A DNA stretch of 64,000 nt from DAOLOF01 sp964463605 (GTDB lineage: Bacteria > Patescibacteriota > Microgenomatia > UBA1400 > PJMF01). The DNA is taken from positions 1 through 64,000 of the forward strand of contig CAYXBZ010000001.1 in the NCBI GenBank assembly GCA_964463605.1. Direction: 5' to 3'. The stretch's first letter is position 1. Each line of letters begins with the position of its first letter. Made by a program: the position numbers and the translations under genes. Shown in pieces: positions 35,601 through 44,307 of the stretch. The notes beneath the pieces are model-generated. The model was given only the letters and a program-made list of their open reading frames with translations. It was not told the origin of the DNA and ran no database searches.

Positions 35601-36523
35601 TAAATATAAAGAAGGAAGCTAGAATCATCAATGAAGACTCCGGGTGCGCTGGAACGAGGAGATGCGAAAATCCAAACTTTCCCGTATTGGTTCAATACAC
35701 CATCACCATTGAGCCAAAAAACAACTATATCCTTGAAATTATTTTTATAGAGGATGATGCCAAAACTCTTTACAACAAAGATGCCTACTCTTCTCTAGCC
35801 GATGTTCCTTCAACCCCCCCACATAATGAGATTTATTTAAGTAGCGATGATGACCCAATCATTCTTAACCCCGTTGATGACGATCCCAGCAACGATCGAC
35901 ACACAATCGTATACGAGAAAGAGTATGGATCAGACTACAACCACGCCCTTATTAGAAATGCTGCAACTACAAAATTTATCTATTCAAAAGATGGCTCGCA
36001 AGGAACAGATGAGGCCAGAAGCTCTACCTCTGTAGCTTTGGGAGAAGCTCCCCAAGAGCTACTTTGTTGGCCCAACGATGGATACATCACCTCAGTTCCA
36101 TTCAGAGGAATTAAATCTCACATCACAACAGATGCTTACGACATTGCTACAGGCAGAAAAGTAGTTCCAGCCTATGCTCCAGCCGATGGGAGACTGTGTG
36201 GCGGCGGATTTGGCAACAATCCGAGCGTTGGTTATGGATATCACGTAACTCTTAGCACCTCAATTTTAGGCGAGGATTATCTTTTTGTTTTAGGACACTT
36301 AGACGAGCCATCTTTTTTAGTCCCAATAAACGGAGATTGTGTTGAAGTTAATCGGGGAGATCGTATCGGCAACGTTGGAAACACAGGTAACTCCGACGGC
36401 CATCATATGCATCTGGAAAAAAGAAGGGAGTCTGGAAGCCTTTCATTAACCGAACTACTAACAGGTGACACCGCGATACTAAATTACGGTCAAACAATCT
36501 ATTCGTGCGCTTCTGAACAATAA
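32633..36523 (+). CDS. Giant secretion-locus protein with glycine-zipper membrane region and C-terminal M23 peptidase domain
   Basis: A protein of 1296 residues. The N-terminal 700 residues are helical and Gln-rich with a Pro/Thr linker near 215-265. Around 790-960 there is an Ala/Gly-rich region with membrane segments and a glycine-zipper run (GGALGGALVGGGVGFVIGG). The C-terminal 330 residues are extracytoplasmic and end in an M23 domain at about 1170-1290: HITTDAYDIA supplies the first His and Asp, and HHMHLE supplies the HxH pair. The enzyme would cut peptidoglycan cross-links where the secretion apparatus crosses the wall, similar in role to VirB1 or to the peptidase domains in Gram-positive conjugation systems. 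It heads the run to VirB4. Confidence 0.75.
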   Translation: MANLGSSPRTLKVLDRSTLIRDNPLSSIQALLEQIASHNFDNKQQRFPGQHIWSPSNQNQFVVALSEDIILDHYEAGAPVFNEVLFVSDFFSILNDIDDYLQDELKRAVRAIDANVEDANLKNAAKDELGVVLTNLEKLTSGNRARVNRWQNGIIDSAREIRLFKSIEKQQFQPIVSLAQSLAGVVQEFGGWLSKYSNVIDYESQLEGSQEDDQTKPPLTQTSTSPATAPELERVDPDQGELEQEQTQPKPDPTPPPNPSEFNSALANFSQSFSQVVLNNLLAAYTLDEDSNALAGFADLSPELQNELRRQLAPQIENIILSLSQSELEALLHGGPDSSAVRLKVFRKAHSFAIGYPPLRLLLQQAINESHASLSQNQPDKKDKLAEKVKETSHEEAQKNLGVIASDDAPGFDQGQTNNLKALLSFSSLSPEQVRQEFRLQLEQLVGSQADSTALGLAQTNFESTITSLIISDPILTPKFIDYLDYPKIRAFLGDIISSQTYQEHKNEIHALLKQYWMVLRAELNQTHPALGNLTELSPHQVRLNDEEVNDRMHRASLIRTEVVGRFDQNKADVIKAAVGEGVGSPENAEGADHTKRLKEHFLKTTDVAQRRRYLETVGLGEMVGGLDKKTDGSDTVRQEYELSINEFNRILQETQQEFDYFLFVEQELRFQQQQAVQTYIIAQAAQQAARQQFAAIALQAQYLEILGGSHFLVPREEYAYQLPGRDSLTQIPYYPQSTSDMIAMSQGLGDGGGGDNPRGAIDQQKMAMLEGLAEMGVDAALNYATGGGYQAIPKPLRDMLNKIVVKESLKKIRTILKALKIAAAAAMAVLAALVKLAHTAITAGGALGGALVGGGVGFVIGGPIGGLIGTALGGLAGLFGGKGAANRVLSTTAADSARAGARNVSAAAEGLGDAAKQQASLTGTGAEAAALESTVGANVAAQVAGYAVAGMGAMAATTLLVMTAFQSAFLIDPPLSPQELDRMGISQYVNIKKEARIINEDSGCAGTRRCENPNFPVLVQYTITIEPKNNYILEIIFIEDDAKTLYNKDAYSSLADVPSTPPHNEIYLSSDDDPIILNPVDDDPSNDRHTIVYEKEYGSDYNHALIRNAATTKFIYSKDGSQGTDEARSSTSVALGEAPQELLCWPNDGYITSVPFRGIKSHITTDAYDIATGRKVVPAYAPADGRLCGGGFGNNPSVGYGYHVTLSTSILGEDYLFVLGHLDEPSFLVPINGDCVEVNRGDRIGNVGNTGNSDGHHMHLEKRRESGSLSLTELLTGDTAILNYGQTIYSCASEQ

Positions 36524-36560
36524 ATAGCTGAAGTGTAACAATTATTGAAACATTCAACCA

Positions 36561-37577
36561 ATGATAAAAAAATACCCCTGGATTAAATATTTTCTCATCT
36601 TCGTGTTTGCAGCGATTTTGATAGCGGCAGTGATTCGAGTAATAACTCCTCAAACCGAGGAGCCGCTTATTCCTCCAAGCGAGGTTCAAAAAAAGAATTT
36701 CGATCAAAGTGTCAGCACTTACAACAACGTTGAGTTTGTTGGCTCAACCTCAAACATTGATTTGACCAACAGTGTTGGAATTTATTCAGCGCAATTAGTG
36801 GATGGAGAAGAAGAGCTTGACAACCTCATCTCCACTCTTGTTTCGTTATTCAATCTCGTCCAAGATCCAGAACTCACAGATAAGGAATTTTACATTAGTG
36901 ATGAATATAGCTTGTCAAGAAGTTATTTAAGAGATGAATTGATGCTATCTAGATACACTCCGCCAGAAGTTATGTTGGAGCAGATCGCCAACCCACCACC
37001 AACAGGCATAAATACTCAGCAAGCAATTAGTCGAGCCACTCTTTTTGTAAACAGTATTTTTGAAGAACAACAGTACGTCCCCCAACTCAGCAGCATTGCC
37101 TATCTGGAAGGAATGATGGAGCCCCATCCTTCATCAGAACAAAATGCTCACTACGCTGAGATTTCTTTTGCTCAACAAATCGATTCACTGCCAATTATTT
37201 TGGAGCAGGAATTGGTAGCCCCAATTAGAGTGATGGTTTCAAACAACTACCTCATTCAAAAGGCGGTGTTTCGCACCAAAGAATTAAATTTACAGCAGAT
37301 CTCTGACGCCCAATTACTCACTGTTGAAGAAGCAATCGATCGCCTTAACCAAGAGTCGGTGGGATCAATCGTTGGTTTTGCTAAAGATGATCCAACCCCA
37401 TATTCACTGGCTCAGATCAGCTCGGGAACCCTGGAGGAGGTGGTGCTTGAGTATCGATATGACCCAGAGTTAGATTTAGTTTATCCTTTTTATAGATTCT
37501 CAGGCACGCTTACCAACTCTCAAAATCAATCTCTTCAAGCTGATGTTATTGCTCCCGCAATAAAGGTTCAGTTGTAA
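36561..37577 (+). CDS. Membrane-anchored protein of unknown function in the secretion locus
   Basis: A protein of 338 residues. A single membrane segment at about 8-30 (YFLIFVFAAILIAAVIRVI) is followed by about 300 extracytoplasmic residues of mixed helix and strand, with no cysteine pairs and no known motif. Topologically it resembles the bitopic VirB8/TraH-like components of type IV systems, but no sequence signature supports that. It lies 37 nt after the M23 protein gene and 38 nt before PrgI, so it belongs to the same transcription unit. Confidence 0.65.
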   Translation: MIKKYPWIKYFLIFVFAAILIAAVIRVITPQTEEPLIPPSEVQKKNFDQSVSTYNNVEFVGSTSNIDLTNSVGIYSAQLVDGEEELDNLISTLVSLFNLVQDPELTDKEFYISDEYSLSRSYLRDELMLSRYTPPEVMLEQIANPPPTGINTQQAISRATLFVNSIFEEQQYVPQLSSIAYLEGMMEPHPSSEQNAHYAEISFAQQIDSLPIILEQELVAPIRVMVSNNYLIQKAVFRTKELNLQQISDAQLLTVEEAIDRLNQESVGSIVGFAKDDPTPYSLAQISSGTLEEVVLEYRYDPELDLVYPFYRFSGTLTNSQNQSLQADVIAPAIKVQL

Positions 37578-37615
37578 CCCCATAAATGGTAAGATGGACT
37601 TAGAGGCACCAACTC

Positions 37616-38674
37616 ATGCAAGAACACCCAATCCCGCAAGATATTACCGGCTACAAGTTCCATTTGGTGGGCAGCATGACCCTCAAGCAGTTCGCTGAGG
37701 TGTTGGTGGGAGTGTTGGTGGCACTGGCTCTTTATAAATCGGGTTTGCCTGGAATTATTCGTTGGCCAGCAATGATTTTTTCAGCCGGCTTGGGAGCCAT
37801 GGCAGCTTTCGTCCCAATTGAGGAAAGACCCCTAGATCACTGGATTGTAACTTTTGTCAAAGTTTTGTTTAAACCCACTAAGTTTTTTTGGAAAAGAGAA
37901 CCCGTAATCCCCGACACCTTTACCTATGAGCCCGAAGAACAAAGCAGCCAACCAAGTTATGAGGTTGACTTGTCTCCAGCTAGAAAAAACAAGATTTATC
38001 AATATCTGCAGTCGATCAACCATCCAACCAACAAAATCGATAACTACGACATGGCAGAGCAACAGCGAGTAAATCAGCTATTGTCTGGATTTGATCAAAT
38101 AAATGTTGAGAGTTCTCCCACTAAAGATAGGTCAAAACCCAACCTTACCGTTAGAGTTAGAGAGATGAGAGACTATCAAATCTACCCAGCATCCCAACCA
38201 AACAACCAATCTCAAACTGAGCAATTTAAAGATAAGGCCCCTGTAACTTCGGGGGTGCCTTCTGACTCAACGAGCACATCCTTAAACCAGACTGCTAAAA
38301 AACAAGATGTTGAAGATCCTCAGGGTCAAATTAGCCAAAATGACTTGCACAAATATAAGGAATCCAATCAACCCACCACCATTGTTAACACCCTGCCACC
38401 ACCCACCAACTCACTCCCCAACCAGATCTCAGGTATTTTGATGTCAAGTCAGGGAAATCTAATCGGAGATGCTGTGGTTGAGGTTCAAGATAAAAACAAC
38501 AAAACAGTTACCGCAGTCAAAAGCAACTCTTTGGGACAGTTTGTGGTTTCCAGACAGTTGCCAAACGGAGAATACTCACTGGCTATTTCCGCCAGTGGAT
38601 TTAAGTTTGAACCAATTAATACAACCCTCACGGGAGAGTTAGTTAATTCTCTGGAAATTAAGGCTTCAGCCTAA
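37616..38674 (+). CDS. PrgI family protein fused to a carboxypeptidase-regulatory-like domain
   Basis: A protein of 352 residues. The first 110 residues match PrgI-type proteins, the VirB3-like small membrane partners of VirB4: HPIPQDITGYKFHLVGSMTLKQF, two membrane segments, then RPLDHWIVTFVKVLFKPTKFFW. A disordered Gln/Ser/Pro stretch (about 115-265) leads to a C-terminal domain of about 80 residues (ISGILMSSQGNLIGDAVVEV, then NGEYSLAISASGF) with the pattern of the carboxypeptidase-regulatory or Cna-B-like beta sandwich. PrgI anchors the ATPase at the membrane. The added domain is unusual for PrgI. Confidence 0.85.
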   Translation: MQEHPIPQDITGYKFHLVGSMTLKQFAEVLVGVLVALALYKSGLPGIIRWPAMIFSAGLGAMAAFVPIEERPLDHWIVTFVKVLFKPTKFFWKREPVIPDTFTYEPEEQSSQPSYEVDLSPARKNKIYQYLQSINHPTNKIDNYDMAEQQRVNQLLSGFDQINVESSPTKDRSKPNLTVRVREMRDYQIYPASQPNNQSQTEQFKDKAPVTSGVPSDSTSTSLNQTAKKQDVEDPQGQISQNDLHKYKESNQPTTIVNTLPPPTNSLPNQISGILMSSQGNLIGDAVVEVQDKNNKTVTAVKSNSLGQFVVSRQLPNGEYSLAISASGFKFEPINTTLTGELVNSLEIKASA

Positions 38675-38707
38675 TGAAAAAGGCTTTGTTTAAATAATTT
38701 ATGAAAA

Positions 38708-38735
38708 AAACCCACTAACTTGTGGTTTATTATTT
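38708..38735 (+). terminator. Weak terminator between the PrgI and TraC-like genes
   Basis: CCAC/GTGG arms (38712-38715 and 38722-38725) are extended by A/T pairs and followed by TTTATTATTT. The stem is short. A new -10 box follows at 38750. Confidence 0.35.
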
Positions 38736-38749
38736 ACCCTCAACTGATT

Positions 38750-38755
38750 TATACT
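38750..38755 (+). promoter_or_regulatory. -10 box of the TraC-like gene (leaderless type)
   Basis: TATACT ends 7 nt before the ATG at 38763, with no Shine-Dalgarno sequence. Confidence 0.5.
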
Positions 38756-38762
38756 ATTAAAC

Positions 38763-40466
38763 ATGCCGCCCACATCACAATATCAGTCAACCACTCAAAA
38801 ATATCTAGATATTTACGATATAACCAACAATTTTGTTATATTAAAAACTGGATTTGTGAGTTTTGTGCTGAGTGTAAGTGCCATGAACTTTGGACTGCTG
38901 GCCGAAGCTGAACAAGACGCTGTAATCTATACCTATGCTTCGCTGTTGAACTCACTAAATTATCCTGTTCAGATCGTAATTCAATCACAAACCAAAGATG
39001 TTACTGACTACTTAAACTTACTCAAGCAGCAAGAAACTGAAGCTAGCTCCGATCAAAAAAGAGAAAGAATTGCTCGTTACAGACAGTTTGTTTCACAGCT
39101 TATTAAAGAGAGAAATGTTTTGGATAAAAAGTTCTACGTTGTTGGTTCCGCCACTCCCAGTGAGTTGGGTCTAATAACAGCAGATAGTGTATTACCCGGA
39201 AAAACAGAATTTGATATTACCAAGTTTGAAAAATCGGTAATACTTGAGAAAACCGAGTCTGTCCTCGATCCAAGAAGAGATCATCTTATTAGTCAATTTG
39301 CGCGCATTGGTCTTTTTGCCAGGCAGCTTAATACACAAGAAATTATTCGTATTTTTTACACCAGCTATAACCCAGAAGCCAGCGAGGGACAAGAGGTCAC
39401 CGACACCCAGCAGTACACAACCCCTCTTGTGAGAGCCAGTTTGGTCAAACAAACTCAACCACTTACCACTCAACCACTTACTACCCAACCACAAAACCCC
39501 ACTCCACCACCAGCTCAGGATTTGACAGAACAACAGGTTCATGAACCTGAGTTAGTTGAGCAACAACAAACTAGCCCCCAACCCTCCGAAGTAGCTTTTG
39601 AAACAAATGAAGAAAGCTTGACGAGCAACAACAATTCTCAAGCACCAAGTCAGCAAGAGTCACACGAACAACTTCAAGCAACAATTCAACAATCAAGCAC
39701 CGATTCTATGACAAACCAAGCCAACCACAACTATCCAACTCCAAGCCACGCTCTGACCAACAACCAAAGCAATCAAGCGGTAGAGCTGCAAAATAACGTC
39801 AGCTCGCCAACCAAAGCTTCTCCTGCATCACAAACATCTCAGTTAAGCAGCACACTTCCTCAAGACTCAACATCTTTGCAGCCTCAATCGCCATCGGTTC
39901 CAGAGCCCCAAGAACAGCCAAGCCCACAAGACTTAGTGAGCACTCCAGTTGAAAATAATTTAAACAGTCAGGGTTCTGCGGGGTCTCAAATGCCACAGTC
40001 TCCAGCGCCCTCAACCACTCCCAGCGTCAATCCCTCTGCCACCCAGGAAGCCGATACCAAACCAATGACAAGCACAGCTACATTTCAAGAAAACTTAGAT
40101 GATTTTAGTCCTCCACCTGTAAGTAAGGGTCAAGGAGCCTCTTTGGGTAATAAGGTGAGTTTTAAAAAAAGCGCCTCCAGAAACTCTGATGCCAGTGGGT
40201 CAGTTGAGGAGAAACCTTCTGAGGAACTCTCCTCTACAGATAGCTCCGCCAATGATCAAATTAACCAAGACTTGATTAAAGAAGTTCCTTCAGAACCCAA
40301 GTCCTCAGAACAAAAAACCCCAGAGTCTAAAGCATCAGAACAAAAAAAGCCAGAAAATCAATCGTACACAGAGCCAGCCGGTCAAGACAACAAACCATTA
40401 GAAAATCAGAGTACAGATTCGAGAAGCGCACCAACCAACCTTCCACCTATCGCTGAAATCAAATAA
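38763..40466 (+). CDS. TraC-domain-like protein with long disordered tail (secretion locus)
   Basis: A protein of 567 residues. The first 210 residues form a compact domain (YLDIYDITNNFVILKTGFVS, NSLNYPVQIVIQSQTKDVTDYL, KKFYVVGSA) that resembles the N-terminal part of VirB4/TraC proteins and occurs as a separate gene before VirB4 in CPR genomes. The remaining 350 residues are Gln/Ser/Pro/Thr-rich, without predicted structure, and end in repeated SEQK/PE motifs. It probably supplies a VirB4 partner domain at the cytoplasmic face. The 70-nt spacer before virB4 carries another leaderless-type promoter. Confidence 0.75.
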   Translation: MPPTSQYQSTTQKYLDIYDITNNFVILKTGFVSFVLSVSAMNFGLLAEAEQDAVIYTYASLLNSLNYPVQIVIQSQTKDVTDYLNLLKQQETEASSDQKRERIARYRQFVSQLIKERNVLDKKFYVVGSATPSELGLITADSVLPGKTEFDITKFEKSVILEKTESVLDPRRDHLISQFARIGLFARQLNTQEIIRIFYTSYNPEASEGQEVTDTQQYTTPLVRASLVKQTQPLTTQPLTTQPQNPTPPPAQDLTEQQVHEPELVEQQQTSPQPSEVAFETNEESLTSNNNSQAPSQQESHEQLQATIQQSSTDSMTNQANHNYPTPSHALTNNQSNQAVELQNNVSSPTKASPASQTSQLSSTLPQDSTSLQPQSPSVPEPQEQPSPQDLVSTPVENNLNSQGSAGSQMPQSPAPSTTPSVNPSATQEADTKPMTSTATFQENLDDFSPPPVSKGQGASLGNKVSFKKSASRNSDASGSVEEKPSEELSSTDSSANDQINQDLIKEVPSEPKSSEQKTPESKASEQKKPENQSYTEPAGQDNKPLENQSTDSRSAPTNLPPIAEIK

Positions 40467-40523
40467 AATTGATCACAAAAATAACTCAACAAAAAAAATA
40501 TAAGTTTATATCAGAAATAATAT

Positions 40524-40529
40524 TACAAT
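40524..40529 (+). promoter_or_regulatory. -10 box of the VirB4 gene (leaderless type)
   Basis: TACAAT ends 7 nt before the ATG at 40537. No Shine-Dalgarno sequence is present. Confidence 0.5.
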
Positions 40530-40536
40530 CAGACCA

Positions 40537-42606
40537 ATGCTTTCATCGCTTAACTTACCACTACCCTTCCTTAATAAGAAAAAAGAAGAGGTCGATCCAG
40601 ACGAACAAAAACAACTTGAACTTCAGCAAATTGAGGAGTTCTCAAGAGGTTTGGTTACCATTCAAGACATCATAGCCCCAGAAGCGATTGAGGTTGATTT
40701 CACCTACCAAAAAATTAACTCTTCGTACTCAAGAACCCTTTTTGTGGCCGGATATCCGAGATCTGTTCCAGCCAACTGGCTTTCTCCGCTAGTCAACTTT
40801 CCAACCCAAACTAACATTTCCATGTTTATTTTCCCCATGGATAGCTCGGAGATTTTAGATAACCTCAAAAGAAAAATCACTGAAATGGAGGCCGAGATTC
40901 AGTCAGACATTCGTTCTGGGAAAATCAGCAACATCAATACCGAAATAAAACTCAATGATGCGAGAGTTATCCGAGAACAGTTGGCTGCGGGAGCTGAGCG
41001 GTTTTATCAGTTTGGACTTTACATAACCATCAAAGCAGACTCAGTTAAAGAGCTTGATCGCATCACCAAAAGCATTCAATCAACTCTTGGAGCGCTGCTC
41101 ATCGTCTCAAAAAAAGCCACCCTCCAAATGGATGAGGGCTTTAAAACCACCCTCCCTATGGGCACTGACCTTCTTCAAGTAACTAGAAACATGGACACCA
41201 CCTCTTTGGCCACCACCTTTCCGTTTACCTCTTCTGAATTGACCATGGACACCGGCATTCTTTACGGCATTAACGAACACAATGAGTCTTTGGTCATCTT
41301 TGATAGATTTAGAATGGAAAGTTACAACATGTTAATTTTGGCTAAGTCTGGTGCGGGTAAGTCATATACCGTTAAGCTTGAAATTTTAAGACAACTCATG
41401 TTTGACACGGAGATAATTGTTCTTGATCCAGAACAAGAATATGAAGACTTGTGTCAAATGGTGGGTGGCGAATACATTAATTTTACTTTTGGATCTAAAG
41501 CTAAAATCAATCCTTTTGACTTATCTCAAGTTTATGAAGAAGGGCAAAACGAGTTGGGTCAAAAGATTCTTTCGCTACATGGCTTACTAAAGGTGATGTT
41601 AGGAGAAATGTCTGCAGAGCAAGACGCTTTGCTTGACAGGGCTCTCATCGCAACTTACAAAGCAAAGGGGATCACGCCCGATCCAGCCACTCAAAAAAAC
41701 ACCCCTCCAATGATGGAGGATTTGTACAAAACCATCATTGGTATGGAAAGTGCTGAGGCTGATGATATAGCCGCTCGCCTAGAAAAATACATCACTGGCT
41801 CTTTTAGAGGGATTTTTGATCAAGCATCAAACATAAATATCAACAACGAGTTTACGGTTTTTAGTGTTAAAGAAATGGAAGATGAATTAAGACCCGTCGC
41901 CATGTACGTTATTCTTGATTTTATTTGGACTAGAGTAAAAAAAGATTTTAAAAAGAGGTTGCTAATAATCGATGAGGCTTGGTACTTTATGCAGCACCCA
42001 GACAGCGCCAAGTTTATCTATTCTATGACCAAGCGTGCTCGAAAATATTATTTAGGTATCACCACCATCACTCAAGATGTGGAGGATTTCCTTCATAATG
42101 ATTTTGGTAAGGCAATTGTTTCAAACGCCTCAATAAAGTTTTTAATGAAACAATCAACCGCCTCAATTCCCGCTTTGTCAGAAGCTTTTTATCTTTCCGA
42201 AGGAGAACGGCAGCTTTTGGTGTCAGCAGACATTGGAGAGGGGGTGTTTTTTGCCGGACAAAATCACGTAGCACTAAGAGTTGTGGCAAGCGACGAAGAA
42301 CATCAGGTTATCACCACCGACCCAAGAGAAATAGATGCTCGAAGAAAACAGCAACAGGCTTCTGCACGACAAACATCTCAGTCACAAACTCAAAACTCCC
42401 ATCAAGAAAGTCAGCAGCGCGCGCCTACCTCAAATCAAAACAATCAAGAGACAAAAGCGTCCTTACCCAATAAGGAGTTTTTGGGACAGTTGATGAGCTC
42501 TCTAGCTTCTAAGAAGAGTAATCAAAAAGATTCTTCAGAGCCTCAACAAAATCAGTCAAAAAGGGCTGGGCACTACACTATCGACGACTACTCAGAGCCC
42601 ACCTAA
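40537..42606 (+). CDS. virB4: VirB4-like type IV secretion ATPase
   Basis: A protein of 689 residues. The N-terminal domain (about 1-235) is followed by a RecA-like ATPase with Walker A AKSGAGKSYTV at about 269-279 and Walker B LLIIDEAWYFMQHP near 475-488. The conserved segments IVLDPEQEYEDL, MTKRARKYYLGITTITQD and SIKFLMKQ are typical of the VirB4/TraC/TraE family. VirB4 powers substrate transfer or pilus assembly in type IV secretion. The last 90 residues are Gln/Ser-rich and disordered, like the tail of the preceding protein. It closes the secretion locus and lies 145 bp upstream of dnaA. No VirD4 coupling ATPase or relaxase was seen in the window. Confidence 0.93.
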   Translation: MLSSLNLPLPFLNKKKEEVDPDEQKQLELQQIEEFSRGLVTIQDIIAPEAIEVDFTYQKINSSYSRTLFVAGYPRSVPANWLSPLVNFPTQTNISMFIFPMDSSEILDNLKRKITEMEAEIQSDIRSGKISNINTEIKLNDARVIREQLAAGAERFYQFGLYITIKADSVKELDRITKSIQSTLGALLIVSKKATLQMDEGFKTTLPMGTDLLQVTRNMDTTSLATTFPFTSSELTMDTGILYGINEHNESLVIFDRFRMESYNMLILAKSGAGKSYTVKLEILRQLMFDTEIIVLDPEQEYEDLCQMVGGEYINFTFGSKAKINPFDLSQVYEEGQNELGQKILSLHGLLKVMLGEMSAEQDALLDRALIATYKAKGITPDPATQKNTPPMMEDLYKTIIGMESAEADDIAARLEKYITGSFRGIFDQASNININNEFTVFSVKEMEDELRPVAMYVILDFIWTRVKKDFKKRLLIIDEAWYFMQHPDSAKFIYSMTKRARKYYLGITTITQDVEDFLHNDFGKAIVSNASIKFLMKQSTASIPALSEAFYLSEGERQLLVSADIGEGVFFAGQNHVALRVVASDEEHQVITTDPREIDARRKQQQASARQTSQSQTQNSHQESQQRAPTSNQNNQETKASLPNKEFLGQLMSSLASKKSNQKDSSEPQQNQSKRAGHYTIDDYSEPT

Positions 42607-42650
42607 CTTCTTTCTTTAAGACTTTGCTTGAAAAAACTCCCCCTTCCCAA

Positions 42651-42659
42651 TGTGGAAAA
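42651..42659 (-). promoter_or_regulatory. DnaA box upstream of dnaA
   Basis: TGTGGAAAA is the complement of TTTTCCACA, one mismatch from the TTATCCACA consensus. It is identical to the boxes after dnaA and suggests autoregulation of dnaA. Confidence 0.6.
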
Positions 42660-42750
42660 GTATGTATATAAATATAGCTACCGACGTCTCAATTAAGTGG
42701 ATCGAGACAATCTCCTGCCAGACTTTACTTACATTGCGCTTAATACAATT

Positions 42751-44307
42751 ATGTCTACTCAAACACTCAGTCAAGAGGAAGTTAAATTAATTTGGAGCCA
42801 AGTAAAAGAAGAGCTTAAGCTAAAAATCTCTCCTGCAGCCTTCAATACTTGGGTTCTCCTTAATCCCTTAACAACCATCGAGGTTATTGATCAAACAAGA
42901 GCAAAAGGAACAATTTCTAGTCCAAGTGCTTTTCATGCAACCAACCTAAAAAAGAATCTTTACTCGCACCTCAAAACCTCAATTGAGAACATTTTAAAAA
43001 AAAAGATAGAGTTAGATATTAGAGTTAGCGACCCCGCTTCAGTGTTGGCAACTCAAAAACAGATGTTTGGTTCAAGCAATAAGAGTGGGTGGGGATGGAG
43101 CGACTCTCAAAACAATCAAAAACCCAATGGAGCTCAAAACTCTCAATCTTCCTACTCTCAAAGCACCTATGGCGATAAGTCAGCCAAGATGGGCTCTCCC
43201 ACTGTTGAGGAGCTTTTTTCTCAGAATAATATTCAGTCCTCCAGCTTTGATCGAACACTTTCGGCGGTTCGTCAGGCGGGATTAAAGATGGATTATCAGT
43301 TTGAGTCATTTGCTGTTTCCGGCAGTAATGAGATGGCTCATGCAGCTGCTACTGCGGTAGCTAAGCGTCCCGGAGAGGCCTACAACCCCCTGTTTTTTTA
43401 TGGAGGGGTTGGTGTTGGAAAAACACATTTAATGCAAGCCATTGGTCATTACATCCTCAAGCAAGATCCTGGACTAAAAGTCATCTATTGCACAGGAGAG
43501 GAGTTTACCAACGACATCATTGATGCTATTCGAAATAAGAAAGCCACAACTTTTAAAAAGAAGTTTAGAAGCGCTCACACCCTTCTTATTGATGATATTC
43601 AGTTTATTGGTGGGAAAAACGCCGTTCAAGAAGAGTTTTTTCATACTTTCAATGCTCTAACCAAGTTATCCTCGCAAATTGTTTTAACCTCCGACCGACC
43701 CCCAAGTAAAATAAATCTTTTGGAGGATAGACTTAAATCAAGATTTGAGGCAGGATTGATGGTTGATATCCAACAACCCTCTGCAGAGCTAAAAACCGCC
43801 ATCGTTTTAATTAAAGCCAAATCAGCTGGATTATCAATCCCAATAAAACTAGCAGAGCAGATAGCAAGTAGAGTTGATGGAGCAAGAAGAATCGAGGGCG
43901 TTATCACCACTATAAGATCAGAGATTGAGCTTAAGAAAAAGGAGTTGGATGAGGAATTAATTTCTTCAATATTAGAAAAGGAAAAAGCTGACTCAGCTGA
44001 TAAAAGAATTAGACTCAGACCTCAAAAAGTAATTAAAAAGGTAAGTTCCTACTACCAAATCAACCAAACTGCTCTTAAGGGAAAAAGAAGAAATAAAGAG
44101 ATTGTTGAAGCTAGGCACATGGCAATGTTTATCTTGAAAACTGACCTCGAAATGTCTTATGTAGATATTGGCAAATGGTTTTCCAACAGAGATCATACCT
44201 CTGTTATGCATGCCAAAGACAAAATAGAGCAACTTATTGAAGAGAGTGAGTCGGTACAAGAAGACTATCAAAGAATTAAGGAAGAGCTAATTAAAGTATC
44301 TCGCTAA
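42751..44307 (+). CDS. dnaA: Chromosomal replication initiator protein DnaA
   Basis: A protein of 518 residues from the ATG at 42751; an in-frame GTG at 42697 would add 18 residues with no known counterpart. Domain I (about 1-85) binds partner proteins, a disordered linker follows, then the AAA+ domain with Walker A GGVGVGKT at 218-225 and LLIDDIQFIGGK. Domain IV ends the protein with the DnaA-box-binding signature NRDHTSVMHAKDKIE. DnaA opens the origin and loads the helicase. A DnaA box upstream and the cluster of boxes downstream suggest autoregulation and an adjacent origin. Confidence 0.97.
   Translation: MSTQTLSQEEVKLIWSQVKEELKLKISPAAFNTWVLLNPLTTIEVIDQTRAKGTISSPSAFHATNLKKNLYSHLKTSIENILKKKIELDIRVSDPASVLATQKQMFGSSNKSGWGWSDSQNNQKPNGAQNSQSSYSQSTYGDKSAKMGSPTVEELFSQNNIQSSSFDRTLSAVRQAGLKMDYQFESFAVSGSNEMAHAAATAVAKRPGEAYNPLFFYGGVGVGKTHLMQAIGHYILKQDPGLKVIYCTGEEFTNDIIDAIRNKKATTFKKKFRSAHTLLIDDIQFIGGKNAVQEEFFHTFNALTKLSSQIVLTSDRPPSKINLLEDRLKSRFEAGLMVDIQQPSAELKTAIVLIKAKSAGLSIPIKLAEQIASRVDGARRIEGVITTIRSEIELKKKELDEELISSILEKEKADSADKRIRLRPQKVIKKVSSYYQINQTALKGKRRNKEIVEARHMAMFILKTDLEMSYVDIGKWFSNRDHTSVMHAKDKIEQLIEESESVQEDYQRIKEELIKVSR

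Noticed and set aside
39192..39542. A 116-codon minus-strand open frame inside the TraC-like gene
   Set aside because: The plus-strand frame has the family pattern and spans the whole region; the reverse frame has no motif or start signal.
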